A DNA stretch of 64,000 bases, taken from assembly GCF_027579695.1 (NCBI RefSeq), contig NC_083596.1, positions 52,969,687 to 53,033,686 of the forward strand. Direction: 5' to 3'. Origin of the DNA: Neoarius graeffei (lineage: Eukaryota > Chordata > Actinopteri > Siluriformes > Ariidae). The notes below the pieces were generated by a model. It made no database searches, had not been told where the DNA came from, and worked only from the letters and a program-made list of their open reading frames with translations. Of the stretch, positions 25,440 to 59,200 are shown piece by piece. The translations under genes were made by a program, and so were the position numbers. Position 1 is the stretch's first letter. Every line of letters begins with the position of its first letter.

Positions 25440-26205
25440 GCTCTCCAGATTTTATACAAAGCTCAGTGAACTTTACACTGCACAGGGAGATCAGTCATGT
25501 TGATTTAATGTTACTGTGTGTATGGGGAAGGAACTGGGCATTGAGAAGGCAACCCCAAGGTGAGGAGTTGAAATAGTAAGCTGAGGGGTATTTCTGTGGA
25601 TTTTACCATTTGAACATGGAATTACAAGTTACAGCTTTACCTCAAATGCAGCAGAATCCACAACTACTAGTTGCTTCACCGAAGTAATTCAGTGAAATCA
25701 TAATTCATAGTGAGGTAAATCAGGCAACTGTGGGGGTAAATCAGAGGTAAATTGGTTATTTCTATGGCAATTCTAATAAAATTAGGGTAATTATTTTGAA
25801 GTAAGTCAAAATATTCTGAGATAAAACAATTGAATATTAAATCTGGGGTGAAGTCTGGTAATTCTGAGATAAATCCAAAGTAAATCTGAGGTAAATCATG
25901 CAATTCTGAAGTAAAGCCTGTGTTTCTGACAGAAGAGTTTCCAGTGTCCCGGGTTCAGCTTCTGGATGAGCCCCTATTTTGCACAACCTGGCTCAAAGGA
26001 AGGACAAAATGTAGAGACCAGACATGGCTTTTCAAGTAAAAATAAACTGAAGAAAACTAAATTAAACATGCAATCAGTAGATCAGTAATGTGTACAGTAT
26101 GTGTGAATATGTATAAGAGTAATTAAACCAAAATCAAACAACCAACGCTCAACCAAACCAAACCACCAAAAGGGAGGGAGACTGACTGACTGCTGGAACA
26201 TACAT
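25440..26205. other. unassigned AT-rich sequence with GGTAAATC-like repeats
   Basis: From about 25670 to 25920 short variants of AATTCTGAGGTAAATC recur irregularly. After 25930 comes sequence of unknown origin (GTAGAGACCAGACATGGC and A-rich stretches). No gene seen. Confidence 0.45.
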
Positions 26206-26208
26206 ACA

Positions 26209-26735
26209 CTATCGTTCAAAAGTTTGGGGTCACTTTGAAATGTCCTTATTTTTGAAAGAAAAGTACTGTTCTTTTCAATGAAGATGACTTTAAACTAATC
26301 AGAAATCCACTCTATACATTGCTAATGTGCTAAATGACTATTCTAGCTGCAAATGTGTGGTTTTTGGTGCAATATCTCCATAGGTGTATAGAGGCCCATT
26401 TCCAGCAACTCTCACTCCAGTGTTCTAATGGTACAATGTGTTTGCTCATTGCCTCAGAAGGCTAATGGATGATTAGAAAACCCTTGTACAATCATGTTAG
26501 CACAGCTGAAAACAGTTGAGCTCTTTAGAGAAGCTATAAAACTGACCTTCCTTTGAGCAGATTGAGTTTCTGGAGCATCACATTTGTGGGGTCGATTAAA
26601 TGCTCAAAATGGCCAGAAAAATGTCTTGACTATATTTTCTATTCATTTTACAACTTATGGTGGGAAATAAAAGTGTGACTTTTCATGGAAAACACAAAAT
26701 TGTCTGGGTGACCCCAAACTTTTGAACGGTAGTGT
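26209..26735. mobile_element. internally deleted Tc1-like element
   Basis: Inverted ends CACTATCGTTCAAAAGTTTG (left) and CAAACTTTTGAACGGTAGTG (right), about 525 bp, no transposase. This is a well-known fish Tc1 derivative family. Confidence 0.88.
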
Positions 26736-26762
26736 GTGTATATATATTTATACACACACACA

Positions 26763-28468
26763 GAGTTGTGGTCAGAAGTTTACATACAGTGATGTGAATG
26801 TCATCTTGGATATGAATGTCATGGCAATACAGGGTTAATCAAAATGATGTTAACACTAATGGATTATTTTTCTCCTGCAGATAGACGTATGCTGTGGGTG
26901 ACAGATTAAATGGAGCTGTTGCTCGCTGGTTTTTGTGTGTTGAACATGAAGGTGAACAGGTTGAGACCGTCCTGTAAATCATCTTGCACACATGATGTAC
27001 GTTTTGTGAATAAACGGCTTCTACCATTTAAGTGTTAACATAATTTTGACTAACCCTGTATTTGGGCTTTCAGTAATTTCTTTGAACTGTTCTTTTTCTG
27101 TGGTAGAATGCTTGTACAGCATACATCTTTAATTAAAAAAAAAAACACCAGAATTTGGTGCACAAGTTTTAATTTTCTTTGGGTTTTCTGAAATCAACAC
27201 AGGGTCAAAATTATACATACAGTTCTCTGTGCCTTCATAAAAAGGGTTTGTTTACAGCACTCATTGGATTGACCAGCACACAATAAAATGGGAAGGTCCA
27301 AGGAGCTCAGTGCAGATCTGAGAAAGAGGATCGCAGATATACACAACTCCGGAATGTCTCTTGGAGCCATTTCTAAACAACTGCAAATTCCAAGATAAGT
27401 TCAAACTATTGTATCCAAGTGTGAGGTGTAGTCACTTTGCCAAGCAACTTTGCTTCAAGAAAACCCAAACTGTCACCCTCAGCTGAAAGGAAATTGGTTT
27501 GGATGGTCAGGAACAACCTGGGAACCACCATGGCACAGCCCTGCCATGAACTGGAAGCTGACGGATCACTGTCTACAGATCAGATCACCATGGACTAAGA
27601 GGCTGCTATCCAATTAATAACCCCCTGCTCCAAAATTGACAGCTTCAAGCTTAACTAAAGTTTGAAGCTGACCACACAGACAAAGAAAAAAGCCTTCTGG
27701 AGGAAAGCTGTATGGTCAGATGAGACAAAGATTGAGTCGTTTGGCTACAATGACCACCATGTACAGAGGGACACTGTACCAGCTGGTGGTGGTGGTAGGA
27801 TCATCATGCTCTGGGGCTGTTTTGCTGCCAGTGGAACTGGTTCATTGCACAAAGTGGATGGAGTAATGAAGAAGGAGGACGACCTCAGAGTTCTTCAGCA
27901 TAAACCATCAGAAACTTGAACGCGACTTGGGACTTGAGAGTTACAACAGGACAATGAACCCAAACACGCATCAGAGCTGGTTATGGAGGATAAAGCAGGT
28001 GAACATTAAGATTAAAACAAGCCCTGACTTCAACCCTATTGAATATATATGGACCGTGCTTATAAGTCAAGTCCATGCCAAGAAAAAAAAATTAATTGAA
28101 CTCTACCAATTCTACCATGAAGAGTCATGAAATATCCAACCAGAATTCTGCCAGAAGCTTGTTCATGGTAAACAAAAATGTTTGGTCAAGGTGAATCTTG
28201 CGAAGAGACATTTTACCCAAATATTAGATGTGCTGTATGTATATTTTTGAACCTGTATGTATAATTTTGACCCTGTGTTGATTTCAGAAAACACAAAGAA
28301 AGTTAAAACTGGTGCACCAAATTCTAGTTTTTTTAAATTAAAGATGTATGCTGTACATTCTGCCACAGAAAAAGAACAGTTCAAAGAAATTACTGAAAGT
28401 CCAAATACTGCCATAACATTCATATCTAAGATGACATTGTCACTGTATGTAAACTTCTGACCACAACT
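26763..28468 (+). mobile_element. Tc1-like transposon, old and broken, with a nested mariner MITE
   Basis: Inverted ends GTTGTGGTCAGAAGTTTACA (left) and TGTAAACTTCTGACCACAAC (right). Transposase remnants on the plus strand run from about 27288 (ATGGGAAGGTCCAAGGAG start) to 28130, with WSDETKIESFGYN still recognisable at 27711-27750 and a degraded C-terminus. The element carries the insertion at 26830-27058 and many frame breaks. Confidence 0.88.
26830..27058. mobile_element. 229-bp mariner-like MITE inside the Tc1 element
   Basis: Inverted ends CAGGGTTAATCAAAATGATG / CAGGGTTAGTCAAAATTATG (right end read inward) with TA duplications at 26828-26829 and 27059-27060. Confidence 0.85.
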
Positions 28469-28472
28469 ATGC

Positions 28473-28526
<54 letters not shown>
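28469..28526. repeat. (TA)n microsatellite
   Basis: About 50 bases of TA repeats directly at the 3' end of the Dong-type LINE, followed by AAAAATCTCC. Confidence 0.95.
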
Positions 28527-28530
<4 letters not shown>

Positions 28531-31445
28531 CTCCTTCTCACCCCCGGCGGGGGGGTGGTATCCATGTCATCCTCAAGCTCGGGTTCTCTACCAGAGGCCT
28601 GGGAGTTTGAGGGTTCTGCGCAGTATCTTCGATGTTCCTAGGACTGTGCTCTTCTGGACTGAGGCTTCAGATGTTGTTCCTGGGATTTGCTGGAGCCACT
28701 CTCCCAGTTTGGGGGTTACTGCCCCAAGTGCCCCCACTACCACGGGGACCACGCAACCCTTGACCTTCCACATCCGTTCCAGCTGCTCTTTCAACCCTTG
28801 ATACTTCTCAAGTTTCTCATGTTCCTTCTTCCTGATGTTGGCGTCAGCTGGGATCGCCACATCTATCACCACCACCCTCTTCTGCTCTTTGTCCACCACC
28901 ACTATATCCGGTTGGTTAGCCAGGATCTGTTTGTCAGTCTGGAAGCTGAAGTCCCACAGAACCTTGGCCCTGTTGTTCTCAGCCACCTTCTGTGGTATGG
29001 CCCATTGGGACTTGGGTACTTCTATTCCATACTGGTTGCAGATGTTCCTGTATACTATCCCAGCCACTTGGTTGTGCCTCTCCATGTACGCTGATCCAGC
29101 TAGCATCTTACACCCTGCTACTATGTGCTGGACTGTTTCAGGGGCTTCTTTGCACAGTCTGCATCTTGGGTCTGATCTACTCTGGTAGATCCTGGCCTCT
29201 ATGGCTCTTGTGCTTATGGCCTGTTCTTGTGCTGCCATGATTAGTGCCTCTGTGCTGTCTGTCAGTCCTGCATTATCCAGCCACTGGTAGGATTTCTTGA
29301 TATCAGCCACTTCCTCTATCTGACGGTGGTACATGCCATGTAGGGGTTTGTCCCTCCAGGTTGTCTGTTCCTCCTCCTCCTCTGCGCTCTCATCAGGGTT
29401 CTGCTGCCTGAGACATTCACTTAGCAGTTCATCCTTTGGGGCCATCTTTCTGATGTATTCTGGGATTTTCGATGTTTCATCCTGGACCGTGGTCTTGACG
29501 CTCACTAGCCCTCGGCCTCCCTCTTTCCGCTTAGTGTATAGTCTCTGGGTGCTGGACTTGGGGTGGAACCCTCCATGCATGGTGAGGAGCTTTCTAGTCT
29601 TGATGGCTTCTATCTCCTCCTTTGGCCAGTTTATGATACCAGCGGGGTATCTGATGACTGGTAGTGCGTACATGTTGATGGCTCGGACCTTGTTCTTACC
29701 ATTCAGCTGACTTTTCAGGACCTGCCTTACTCTCTGGAGGTATTTGGCTGTGGTTGACTTCCTTGTGGCCTCTTCATGGTTTCCATTAGCCTGTGGGATG
29801 CCAAGGTACTTGTAGCTGTCTTGGATATCACCTATGTTGCCCTCTGGTAGGTCAATCCCCTCAGTCCGGATCATCTTGCCTCTCTTTGAGACCATCCGGC
29901 CAATCCGAATGACATCCCTATGTCATCGCTGTAGATCCAGGTGGTGTGGATATGATGTGGATCGTTCCTGGCATACAGCTTGATGTCATCCATGTAGAGC
30001 AGGTGGCTGATTGTTGCCCCACTACGGAATCGGTACCCGTAGCTCTTCGTGATGATCCGACTGAGGGGGTTCAGACCTATGCAGAACAGCAGTGGTGATA
30101 GCGCATCTCCTTGGTATATGCCGCACTTGATGTTGACTTGGGCAATGGGTTTTGAGTTGGCCTCTAGGGTTGTCTTCCACATTTCCATTGAGTTCTGGAT
30201 GAAGGTCTTATACAGTTCCAGACATTCCAGTATCCATGTGTGTGGCATTGAGTCGTAGTCAATCCAGGCAGTGCACAGGTTGGTCTGTCTCTTCTTACAG
30301 TCTCGGGCGACTGTTCTATCGACCAGTAGCTGGTGCTTGGCTCCTCTGGTGTTACTGCCAATCCCTTTCTGTGCCTTGCTCATGTATTACATGCTTACTC
30401 ATTTTTGCCGCAATGATGCCTGACAGGGCCTTCCATGTTGTGCAGAGACATGTAGTTGGTAGTTGGATGGGATGGGTCCCTTCTGGGGGTCCTTCCTGAT
30501 TAGGACTGTCCTACCTCTGGGTGGGTCTCATCCCTCAGCAGCTGGTTCACCTGTGCTGCGTTCATGGAGTTACTTGGCGTTACTAGGCGTTCATGGAGGT
30601 ACTTGGTTCATCTGTGCTGCTAGGCGTTCTTCAGCCAGTACGTATGGATCATATCGGGGTCTGACTGGTTGTTGTTCCCCTGCCACTGAGAGTACACCTT
30701 GGCTGGTTCAGTGGAGAACAGCTCCACTGTTCTCCTATTCTCCTCTCCCTCCTTGTATCTCTTCAACTGGGTGGCCAGAGCTGTTAGTCGCTGTTTGGCA
30801 GTTTCGAGTGAGTTTATCTGCCTTTATCTTGGCCTCTAATCGTCTCTTCCACGGTGGATACTGTTTGTTATGTCCCGAGCCCAAGCATCTCCATGATTAC
30901 TGTTGCTGTACTGTGTATCAGCTTGTTGGTCTCAGTGATGGTTCTTGTGGAGATTGTCTTCAGAGCAGCATTCACATTCTTCTGAAGGTACTTAGCAACT
31001 CAGCTTCGGTATTCGTCGGGGGCTCCAGGTTTCCAGTTGGGTCACGATCTTCCTTCAGCAGCTCTGGTTGTGGGGATGATGATGACATCTCCCCGCTGAC
31101 CTGTCTTCCTGGCTCCCAACATAGCATCGTTGTTGTATTTCATTAATCTCTAGTTGTGATAGTAGATTTCGATTCGCTGCATTCCCTCTCTCTGGGATTG
31201 CTTGTATAGTAGCATTCCAGCAAATCCGTATTTTCTGTCCTCGTCCATCGATGTCTTGTTCCAGTAGCCCATTTCTCATCAGTTTGCCCTGGTTCCCTAG
31301 CAACTGACGCAGACCTTGTTGACCCGGGCGACGTCTGACTCTATCAGTTATGTCTTCACTCATTCCTGAGGTAGGCTGATATATCATGAGGGGTCTTGCC
31401 TAAGGACCCTTACTGGATGATGTTTTGCCCCGACCGGGATTCGAA
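28527..31445 (-). mobile_element. Dong/R4-clade LINE with restriction-like endonuclease, broken
   Basis: Minus strand. Reverse transcriptase remnants lie at about 29871-30383 (YQGDALSPLLFCIGLNPLSR and the catalytic LLYMDDIKLYA). The long open part 28588-29895 covers the end of the RT, a CCHC-type motif (CRLCKEAPETVQHIVAGC) and the C-terminal restriction-like endonuclease (QPDIVVVDKEQKRVVVIDVA). This endonuclease type and position mark the R4/Dong group, which tends to sit at simple repeats; here the 3' end abuts (TA)n. The 5' part (30380-31390) is frameshifted. Confidence 0.9.
28588..29895 (-). pseudogene. C-terminal RT/endonuclease fragment of the Dong-type LINE
   Basis: 435 codons open on the minus strand, starting inside the reverse transcriptase (DSYKYLGIPQANG) and including the thumb region, zinc-binding motif and PD-(D/E)xK-like endonuclease with P-D and V-I-D spaced as in R2/R4 elements. 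Not a host gene: the N-terminal part of the same protein lies out of frame upstream. Confidence 0.88.
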
Positions 31446-31490
31446 CGAACCATCACACCAGGTGCCAGCCATTACTCCCAGTGAACCACT
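31420..31490 (-). other. tRNA-like A/B-box sequence at the 5' end of the LINE
   Basis: Read on the minus strand: AGTGGTTCACTGGGAGTAAT (A-box-like), then after about 30 bases GGTTCGTTCGAATCCCGG (B box), followed by GGGGCAAAACATC and the LINE 5' region. A tRNA-derived SINE head or an internal pol III promoter acquired by the LINE are both possible. It does not fold as a full tRNA gene by eye. Confidence 0.6.
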
Positions 31491-31499
31491 GTCCTGATC

Positions 31500-32900
31500 T
31501 CAACCAGGAGGTTGGTTTTGAGGCTGTTAGTTAAATGTATTGCAAAATCAAGTAATTCTAAGGTGCCACCCTTCATAAGTTCTCTTAACAGCCCGAAAAA
31601 CTTGTGACTATATCGTATAGTAAGTGATAATCGCATTCAGCACAAAAAGAAAGATCATGAAACATCTCAGTTTGCTCTGCACAGCCGTGCTGTATAAATC
31701 CTGACAGGTGCAGAAGATGGAAGTCAGTCAAGTCATTGGAAGTTTGCTATTCTCGGATGACCTCCTAAAACATTTTTACCTTCACACACAACTCTGGCGC
31801 TTTAGTTACATTAATCATCTCTCTAACCACATAGTTGTCTGTTCATCTTCTTATTTTTCTCCTTATAATTGCACAGATTTATTCAGAGTAAGCTGTGAAT
31901 CAGTTCACACACACGCATTTATTAAATTTCCCTTTGGCCATGATTTTATTTTCCTCCTTTATTTCACAGGAACATAAATCACATCCACTAAAGTGGCTTC
32001 AGTGAGAGGCACAGACAGACAGACAAAATACAGTCTCACACTAAAACACACTACATGAAGCACATTATAACCATTCTGGTGTGTGTTTTTCGATATAAAG
32101 CCTGAAAAACCCCAAAACAAAAATAAACCAATGAGCAATATTAAGCTGATGTCAGGACTCCCACATTATGACCTTTTTACTCAAACACAATGATCAACAA
32201 AACACAATCCAAACCCTGATAATGTGTCACATGATAAATATCTTAATATTCAGATCTCGGATTCTTGATCAGCAATATGTTAATTTACATATTCTATAAA
32301 CACATCCCATCAACAGAATGACACTCGGTCATCGTTATGGCAAACTGGATTGTGTGTGTTAAAGACATTTCAGTCTGTCTCTCTCCCACACACACACTTA
32401 TTGGTTAAAATATACATCACCTGAGACTAGATAAATACTCTCATTTCAGATCATTTATTAATAATATTTGGTGTGAAATAATATCTGTGACAAATAAGTG
32501 ATCATTTCTCAATATTTATTGATTAAATGCTAATAATGCTAATCAGCCACGCGATAAATATGTTGAAGCACTTTGGAGATTTCTTGCTTATTAATATTCA
32601 TTCATCACTCCTTATTTATATATACACTGCCACAACACTAACACAGGCTCATTTACATTTTCAAAACGGACAACGGTGTAACACACGTTACAAGATTAAC
32701 CATCAAAGCACCATCTGTCTCCTCTTTCACTCACACACGCGCACACACACCCCCAACCAGGAAAATCAAGTAAATTCATTAGCCATGATCTCCAATTACA
32801 GTACTTAATTTGCATATTCCTTAATGTAAATGTTTATGAGCTCAAATTTTTAATAATTGATTTCTACAGCTAGACATTTTACTTCATCGTGTGTGTGTGT
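31500..32900. other. intergenic / 3' flank of tbc1d8b, no gene seen
   Basis: AT-rich unique-looking sequence with no clear ORF. Minus-strand AATAAA signals occur near 32513 and 31916 and could serve tbc1d8b. A short (GT)n run lies at 32889-32906. Confidence 0.5.
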
Positions 32901-32908
32901 GTGTGTAC

Positions 32909-54699
<21,791 letters not shown>

Positions 54700-54930
54700 A
54701 TCAGCGCGTGCGTGTATCTCGCATGTCACTGTGTGTGCGTTCACATACTTTAGAAGTGCGCGCGCGCGTGTGTGTATTGTAGACTCCCTTTTCCCACGTC
54801 GACAGAAACCCTGCCAAACCGGAAGGAAGTGATGCATTATGGGACTTGTAGTGTTCTGGTGAATGTCGTCCAGCACCACACACAGCCATGAACTCCAGTT
54901 CCCAGCATGCACCGCGGCATTGCCGCTTCG
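54700..54930 (-). promoter_or_regulatory. tbc1d8b promoter region with two ZNF143/SBS-type motifs
   Basis: Just upstream of the start codon. One motif reads on the minus strand ACTACAAGTCCCATAATGCA (about 54833-54852); the other reads on the plus strand AACTCCAGTTCCCAGCATGC followed by ACCGCGG (54891-54917). Both fit the ACTACAATTCCCAGCATGC consensus bound by ZNF143. An ETS-like ACCGGAAGG lies at 54818-54826. CpG-containing words are frequent and no TATA box is seen. The transcription start is not determined. Confidence 0.65.
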
Positions 54931-55302
54931 TCTAACTTAAGGGGCCAGTGCTGCGCGCGCATTCCGGATCTTGTGAAGGTGAGAGGAGGCTAAAGGACCG
55001 GTGTGCTGATTTTTATTCCCACCACCCGGAGAACCCTGTGTGAAAGATGGAACCCTCAGTTTATGTTGTGTCCTCGGACTGTGAAGTGTGTAGAACTATA
55101 GTTTGGGGAAATGTAGACAAATACAGTTGCACTCCAAGCACAGCTCCATTAAATCATCTTCAGAGGTGGTGTGTAACTGATACTCTCTATCAACATCATC
55201 CCTAACACACACTTTTCTGATAAAAAGCAACTTTATTTACAGTTTACATTGTCATAATATAATTTGATTAAAATTACATCTCTTACTTAACTATTCAGGG
55301 CT
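54931..55302. other. intergenic sequence between rnf128 and tbc1d8b
   Basis: Starts GC-rich and then becomes AT-rich. A plus-strand GATCTTGTGAAGGTGAGAGG near 54968 resembles a splice donor and could belong to a divergent non-coding transcript, but nothing else supports it. Confidence 0.35.
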
Positions 55303-55435
55303 GGGTTCCCCAAAAGCCTCAACACTAAGAGCATCTTAACCAGGACAGAGAGAGTTCATTTTGCTGCTCGCTGACCAGTTAACGACGATCTTTATGCTAC
55401 AATGCTTTTGGGAAGCTCACCCTCAGATCAGCAGT
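55303..55435. mobile_element. short MITE-like repeat
   Basis: About 133 bp with imperfect inverted ends (GGGTTCCCCAAAAGCC at the left; GGTGAGCTTCCCAAAAGC read inward from the right) and CACTAAGAGCATCTTAACCA inside, a pattern common in fish. Confidence 0.6.
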
Positions 55436-56268
55436 TCATAGAGTACAGAAGATACCCATAAGGTCACATCATGAAGGGCTCACACACACACACACTTTGA
55501 TAAATTGTAAAATATGTAGAAAAATTAGAATAATTTTAAAGTTTTTGGAAAAATAGCAAACCCTTTGTGCGGCGTGACGGTGTATCTGATTATTATAGCT
55601 ATCATTAACTTCGGTTTTCCTTTCTTTAGTACTTCTGAGTATAAAACCCTGCTGATAATTGAACAGTGTGAGTTTAGCAATATCAGCCATGTCACCTACA
55701 TGCAGCACTACTTCACACAGCTAACATTAAAATGTTATCGCCCGAGCAGTGGACAGACAGCGTGAAGTAGCCAGCAAATTAAAGCCAAGATTTAATGTTA
55801 AGCACATCATCAAGCTGAACAAGTGAAGAGGAAAGTAGCACGTGATCAGTGTCTGTTTACTGACAAGTTTTACTGAGCAAATTTAATCTCCACCCTATTG
55901 AACCAGGAACACCGTCACATGGCACGCACATTTTATATACGTGTGTGTGTAATTATATATATATAAAAATGCATGCATGTGTGAAAGAGAACACGGACCC
56001 AGCAGAGGGAGCTGGTGAAGTATGTTTCTCCACTACCAAAACAAATGTGCGCCTGCACGTGCACACACCCCAGAGATAAAGAGAAAAGGCAGCACTTGTC
56101 CTCCCATTAAATACAGCATGAGGTCATTAATTTACTCACACAGAGAAATTAAATTAAATTTTTTAAAAGCTGAATCTGTGAATGTAAATGTAGCACGTGT
56201 GTGTGTAAAATATATTTATTTATTAATTTATTATTACACACACAGTCACAGTGTGTTTTGCTCATTTC
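55436..56268. other. rnf128 3' flank and UTR
   Basis: AT-rich. Minus-strand AATAAA signals sit at 56215-56220 and in the neighbouring TTTATT words, about 50 bases after the rnf128 stop. A short (AT)n lies near 55950. No gene seen. Confidence 0.5.
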
Positions 56269-59200
56269 CTAGCTGCAGGTTTCGTTCTCAAAGGCTGGAT
56301 TATCGTAGTGCGGTTGCATTTCCACACACACCGCCTCCAAACCTGCAAGGCAATCACAGAACAGCATACAATCAGAAAAATAATCACAGCACAGCACAAA
56401 GTCATTGAAAAGTACCTTGGCCCTGAGGAGTACCTCTACACTGAGGAGCATCCCTGCCCTGAGGAGTACCTCTACACTGAGGAGCATCCCTGCCCTGAGG
56501 AGTACCTCTACACTGAGGAGCATGCCGGCCCTTAGGAGCACCTCTACACTGAGGAGTACCTCTACACGGAGGAGTATGCCTGCCCTGAGGTGCATCCCTG
56601 CCCTGAGGAGTACCTCTACACTGAGGAGCATCCCGGCCCTGAGGAGCACCTCTACACTGAGGAGCACCTCTACACTGAGGAGCACCCCGGCCCTGAGGAG
56701 CACCTCTACACTGAGGAGCACCTCTACACTGAGGAGCATGCCGGCCCTGAGGAGTACCTCTACACTGAGGAGCATCCCGGCCCTGAGGAGTACCACTACA
56801 CTGAGGAGTACTCCTGCCCTGAGGAGTACCTCTACACTGAGGAGTATCTCTGCCCTGAGGATTAGCCCTGAGGAGTACCCCTGCCCTGAGGAGTACCTCT
56901 ACCCTGAGGTGCATCCTGACCCTGAGGAGTACCACTACACTGAGGAGTACCCCTGCCCTGACGAGTACCCCTGCCCTGAGGAGTACCTCTAACCCTGAGG
57001 AATACCTCTACACTGAGGAGTACCTCTAACCCTGAGGAGTACCTCTACACTGAGGAGTACCTCTAACCCTGAGGAGTACCCCTGCCCTGAGGAGTACCTA
57101 GGAGCATCCACTTCTCAACAGTTCAGAGGGCAGCTCGGAGAACAATGTCCCATCTAGTGGCTCTAGAAACAGATTCCCTAGGAATTCATGAATGCAAGGG
57201 TTAAACTGTGCTAAAGATACCCCACCAGCCAGAGAAAATCAGCATGGAACCTGTCCTTGATCCCCACGTCAACTCGGGGTTGGTCAACAAGACTACCAAC
57301 ACCTGCTCCTCAAAATATCCAGCACAGTGCCGATTGCTGAGCTATTCCCATTATATGGAGAAAAGGAAATCATCCCCTCCTAAAGTATTGCAAGGGCAAT
57401 TCTTTTTTTCTGTTTTACAATCAAGACATTGGGGTTTGAGATCAAAAGATGAATATGAGACGATAGATTGGAATTTCAGATTTCACTTCCTGATATTTAC
57501 ATCTAGAGGTGTTAAATGACTTGCAACATGGCACCTTTTATTTGAACCCACCCATTTTTCAAGTGATCAAAAATATTGGAACATATTTGGAATGTCCAGA
57601 AAAAGAAAGTGGTGTACTACCAACAGGTCAGGCAAACATTCTCTTTCACCTGATGGCCATCAGTTGAGCTGAGTGAAATCTGCTTCTCTGTCTTGAGACT
57701 TTTTATTTGGTCATGGTAGTATGTTTAACCCAACCGTAATGCACAGTCAAGTCAAAGTGTGTGCAACACACACACACACACACACACACAAATAGAACAA
57801 ACTAGCTTATTAGCACCAGCTCCTGGTATCTAGCAAGCCAGGCTGAAATAGTTTGTGTGTGTGTGTGTGTGTGTGAGTGTGTGAGTGAGTGATACTTACC
57901 TTCACATGTGTGTTCAGCAGGGCCCAGGTGCTCTGTTGCATGCAGAGATTCATAACCGGAAGAGGCAGTGTCACTGTGAGACTCAGAGTTAGGGGAGATG
58001 TTCGAGACTGATTCAGAGTGTGTGTCCAAGTACTCAGTGCTACTGGGAAATGAATGCAAATCAGAAGATACCGTCGGCATGTGCTGCTCCTCAACATCCG
58101 TCTACAGAGAGACAAGAAAGTCAGTCATGAATCTATTCACTCTCTCTCTCTCTCTCTCTCACACGCACACACGCACCTCTACTCCAAAGGCTTTCAGGAT
58201 GTCACACTTGCACATTGGGCAGGTCCTGTGTTCCATCAGCCATGGCTCAACACATGCCTTATGGAAGAAATGACTACACACACACACACACAAACACACG
58301 GTAAGACTGATAATGTATTATGGAACCTTAATTCTGATCTGCAGTGTTCCAAAATGTAAAGTTCTGAGCACTGAGGTATACATCAGCACTGAAAAGAACC
58401 TCACACCCTACTCACTCTTGCCTCCTGCAGTGCATTCTGGGAATTTTAGTCTGCCAGATATTCCACATACTTCATGTTTTCACATTTGACTGCAAAACAT
58501 CAGTCCATCAACATTTTAACTGAAGTAATTCCATCCTGCCCAAGTCATATTCATTAACCTCCTAACTGCAAAAGCCTAACCCCTCACCCATTGGTACTAA
58601 ATGCTCATGAGCAGGGTGTGTTTCAGGAAGTATGGAGAGTTCAGTTCCTCCTTCTGAACAAACTGAGAGTGCCATGTCAGCAGAAAATCTGGTTGGACCA
58701 GTTTCAGCGTGTTTCACACAGCTGAACTGTGTTTACAATGACCAGTGCAGTGCTAATGTGGGGGAATTCTGGAATAATTCAGTTAAGAACAACATTAATG
58801 GCTCTCAGAGTCAAGGCTATATTAACTAACTCCAAACCTGATGCCTAGGGTTAGCCAATTTGATCCAATCAATTCTCAATTAACCAATCAAAACATGTCA
58901 AAATCATAATGAGGTACATTTTCATGAGTAAAGGGAAGGAGAGAGGAAAAAAAAGTAAAGCAAAGCCAATAGAGTTTATAATTGATTAGCGCAAATGGGT
59001 GTGATTGTAGCATGGCAAGGCAAGTTTATTTATATAGCACATTTCATACACAGTGGCAGTTCAATGTGCTTTACAGAAGTAAAAGCAAAACAGTAAACAA
59101 TAGAGAATAAAATTACATAAAATAAATGGGAAGAAATATAATAAGAATTAAACAATAGTAGAAGTTCAAATAGGGGAAAAAACCCCCAGCAGAATAAAAT

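Larger units (their letters stand above)
20722..25440 (-). mobile_element. non-LTR retrotransposon (LINE), 5'-truncated, with two nested transposons
   Basis: On the minus strand, reverse transcriptase coding runs from about 25406 (with TGLDQLSPRFVKDGAKLIAS, PIHKKNS, LDLQKAFDTVDHRTLLQKLG), continues with the catalytic LYVDDTAL box at about 23465-23488, and ends with LWNELPSHIQGATSKSQFKR and a stop at about 21008. A 3' UTR with AATAAA-like words ends near 20722. The coding region is split by the Harbinger element (23483-24515) and the Tc1 element (21141-22745), and has frameshifts and stops. The endonuclease half is missing. It looks like the Jockey/CR1/L2 supergroup; exact clade not assigned. 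Confidence 0.85.

Noticed and set aside
28687-29710. Plus-strand frames over the Dong-type LINE
   Set aside because: Antisense shadows of the endonuclease/RT frame; no independent similarity.
56269-56992. Repetitive frames over the 18-bp repeat
   Set aside because: Unit length is a multiple of three without stops; the region is an rnf128 intron. Only the last 74 bases are the real final exon.
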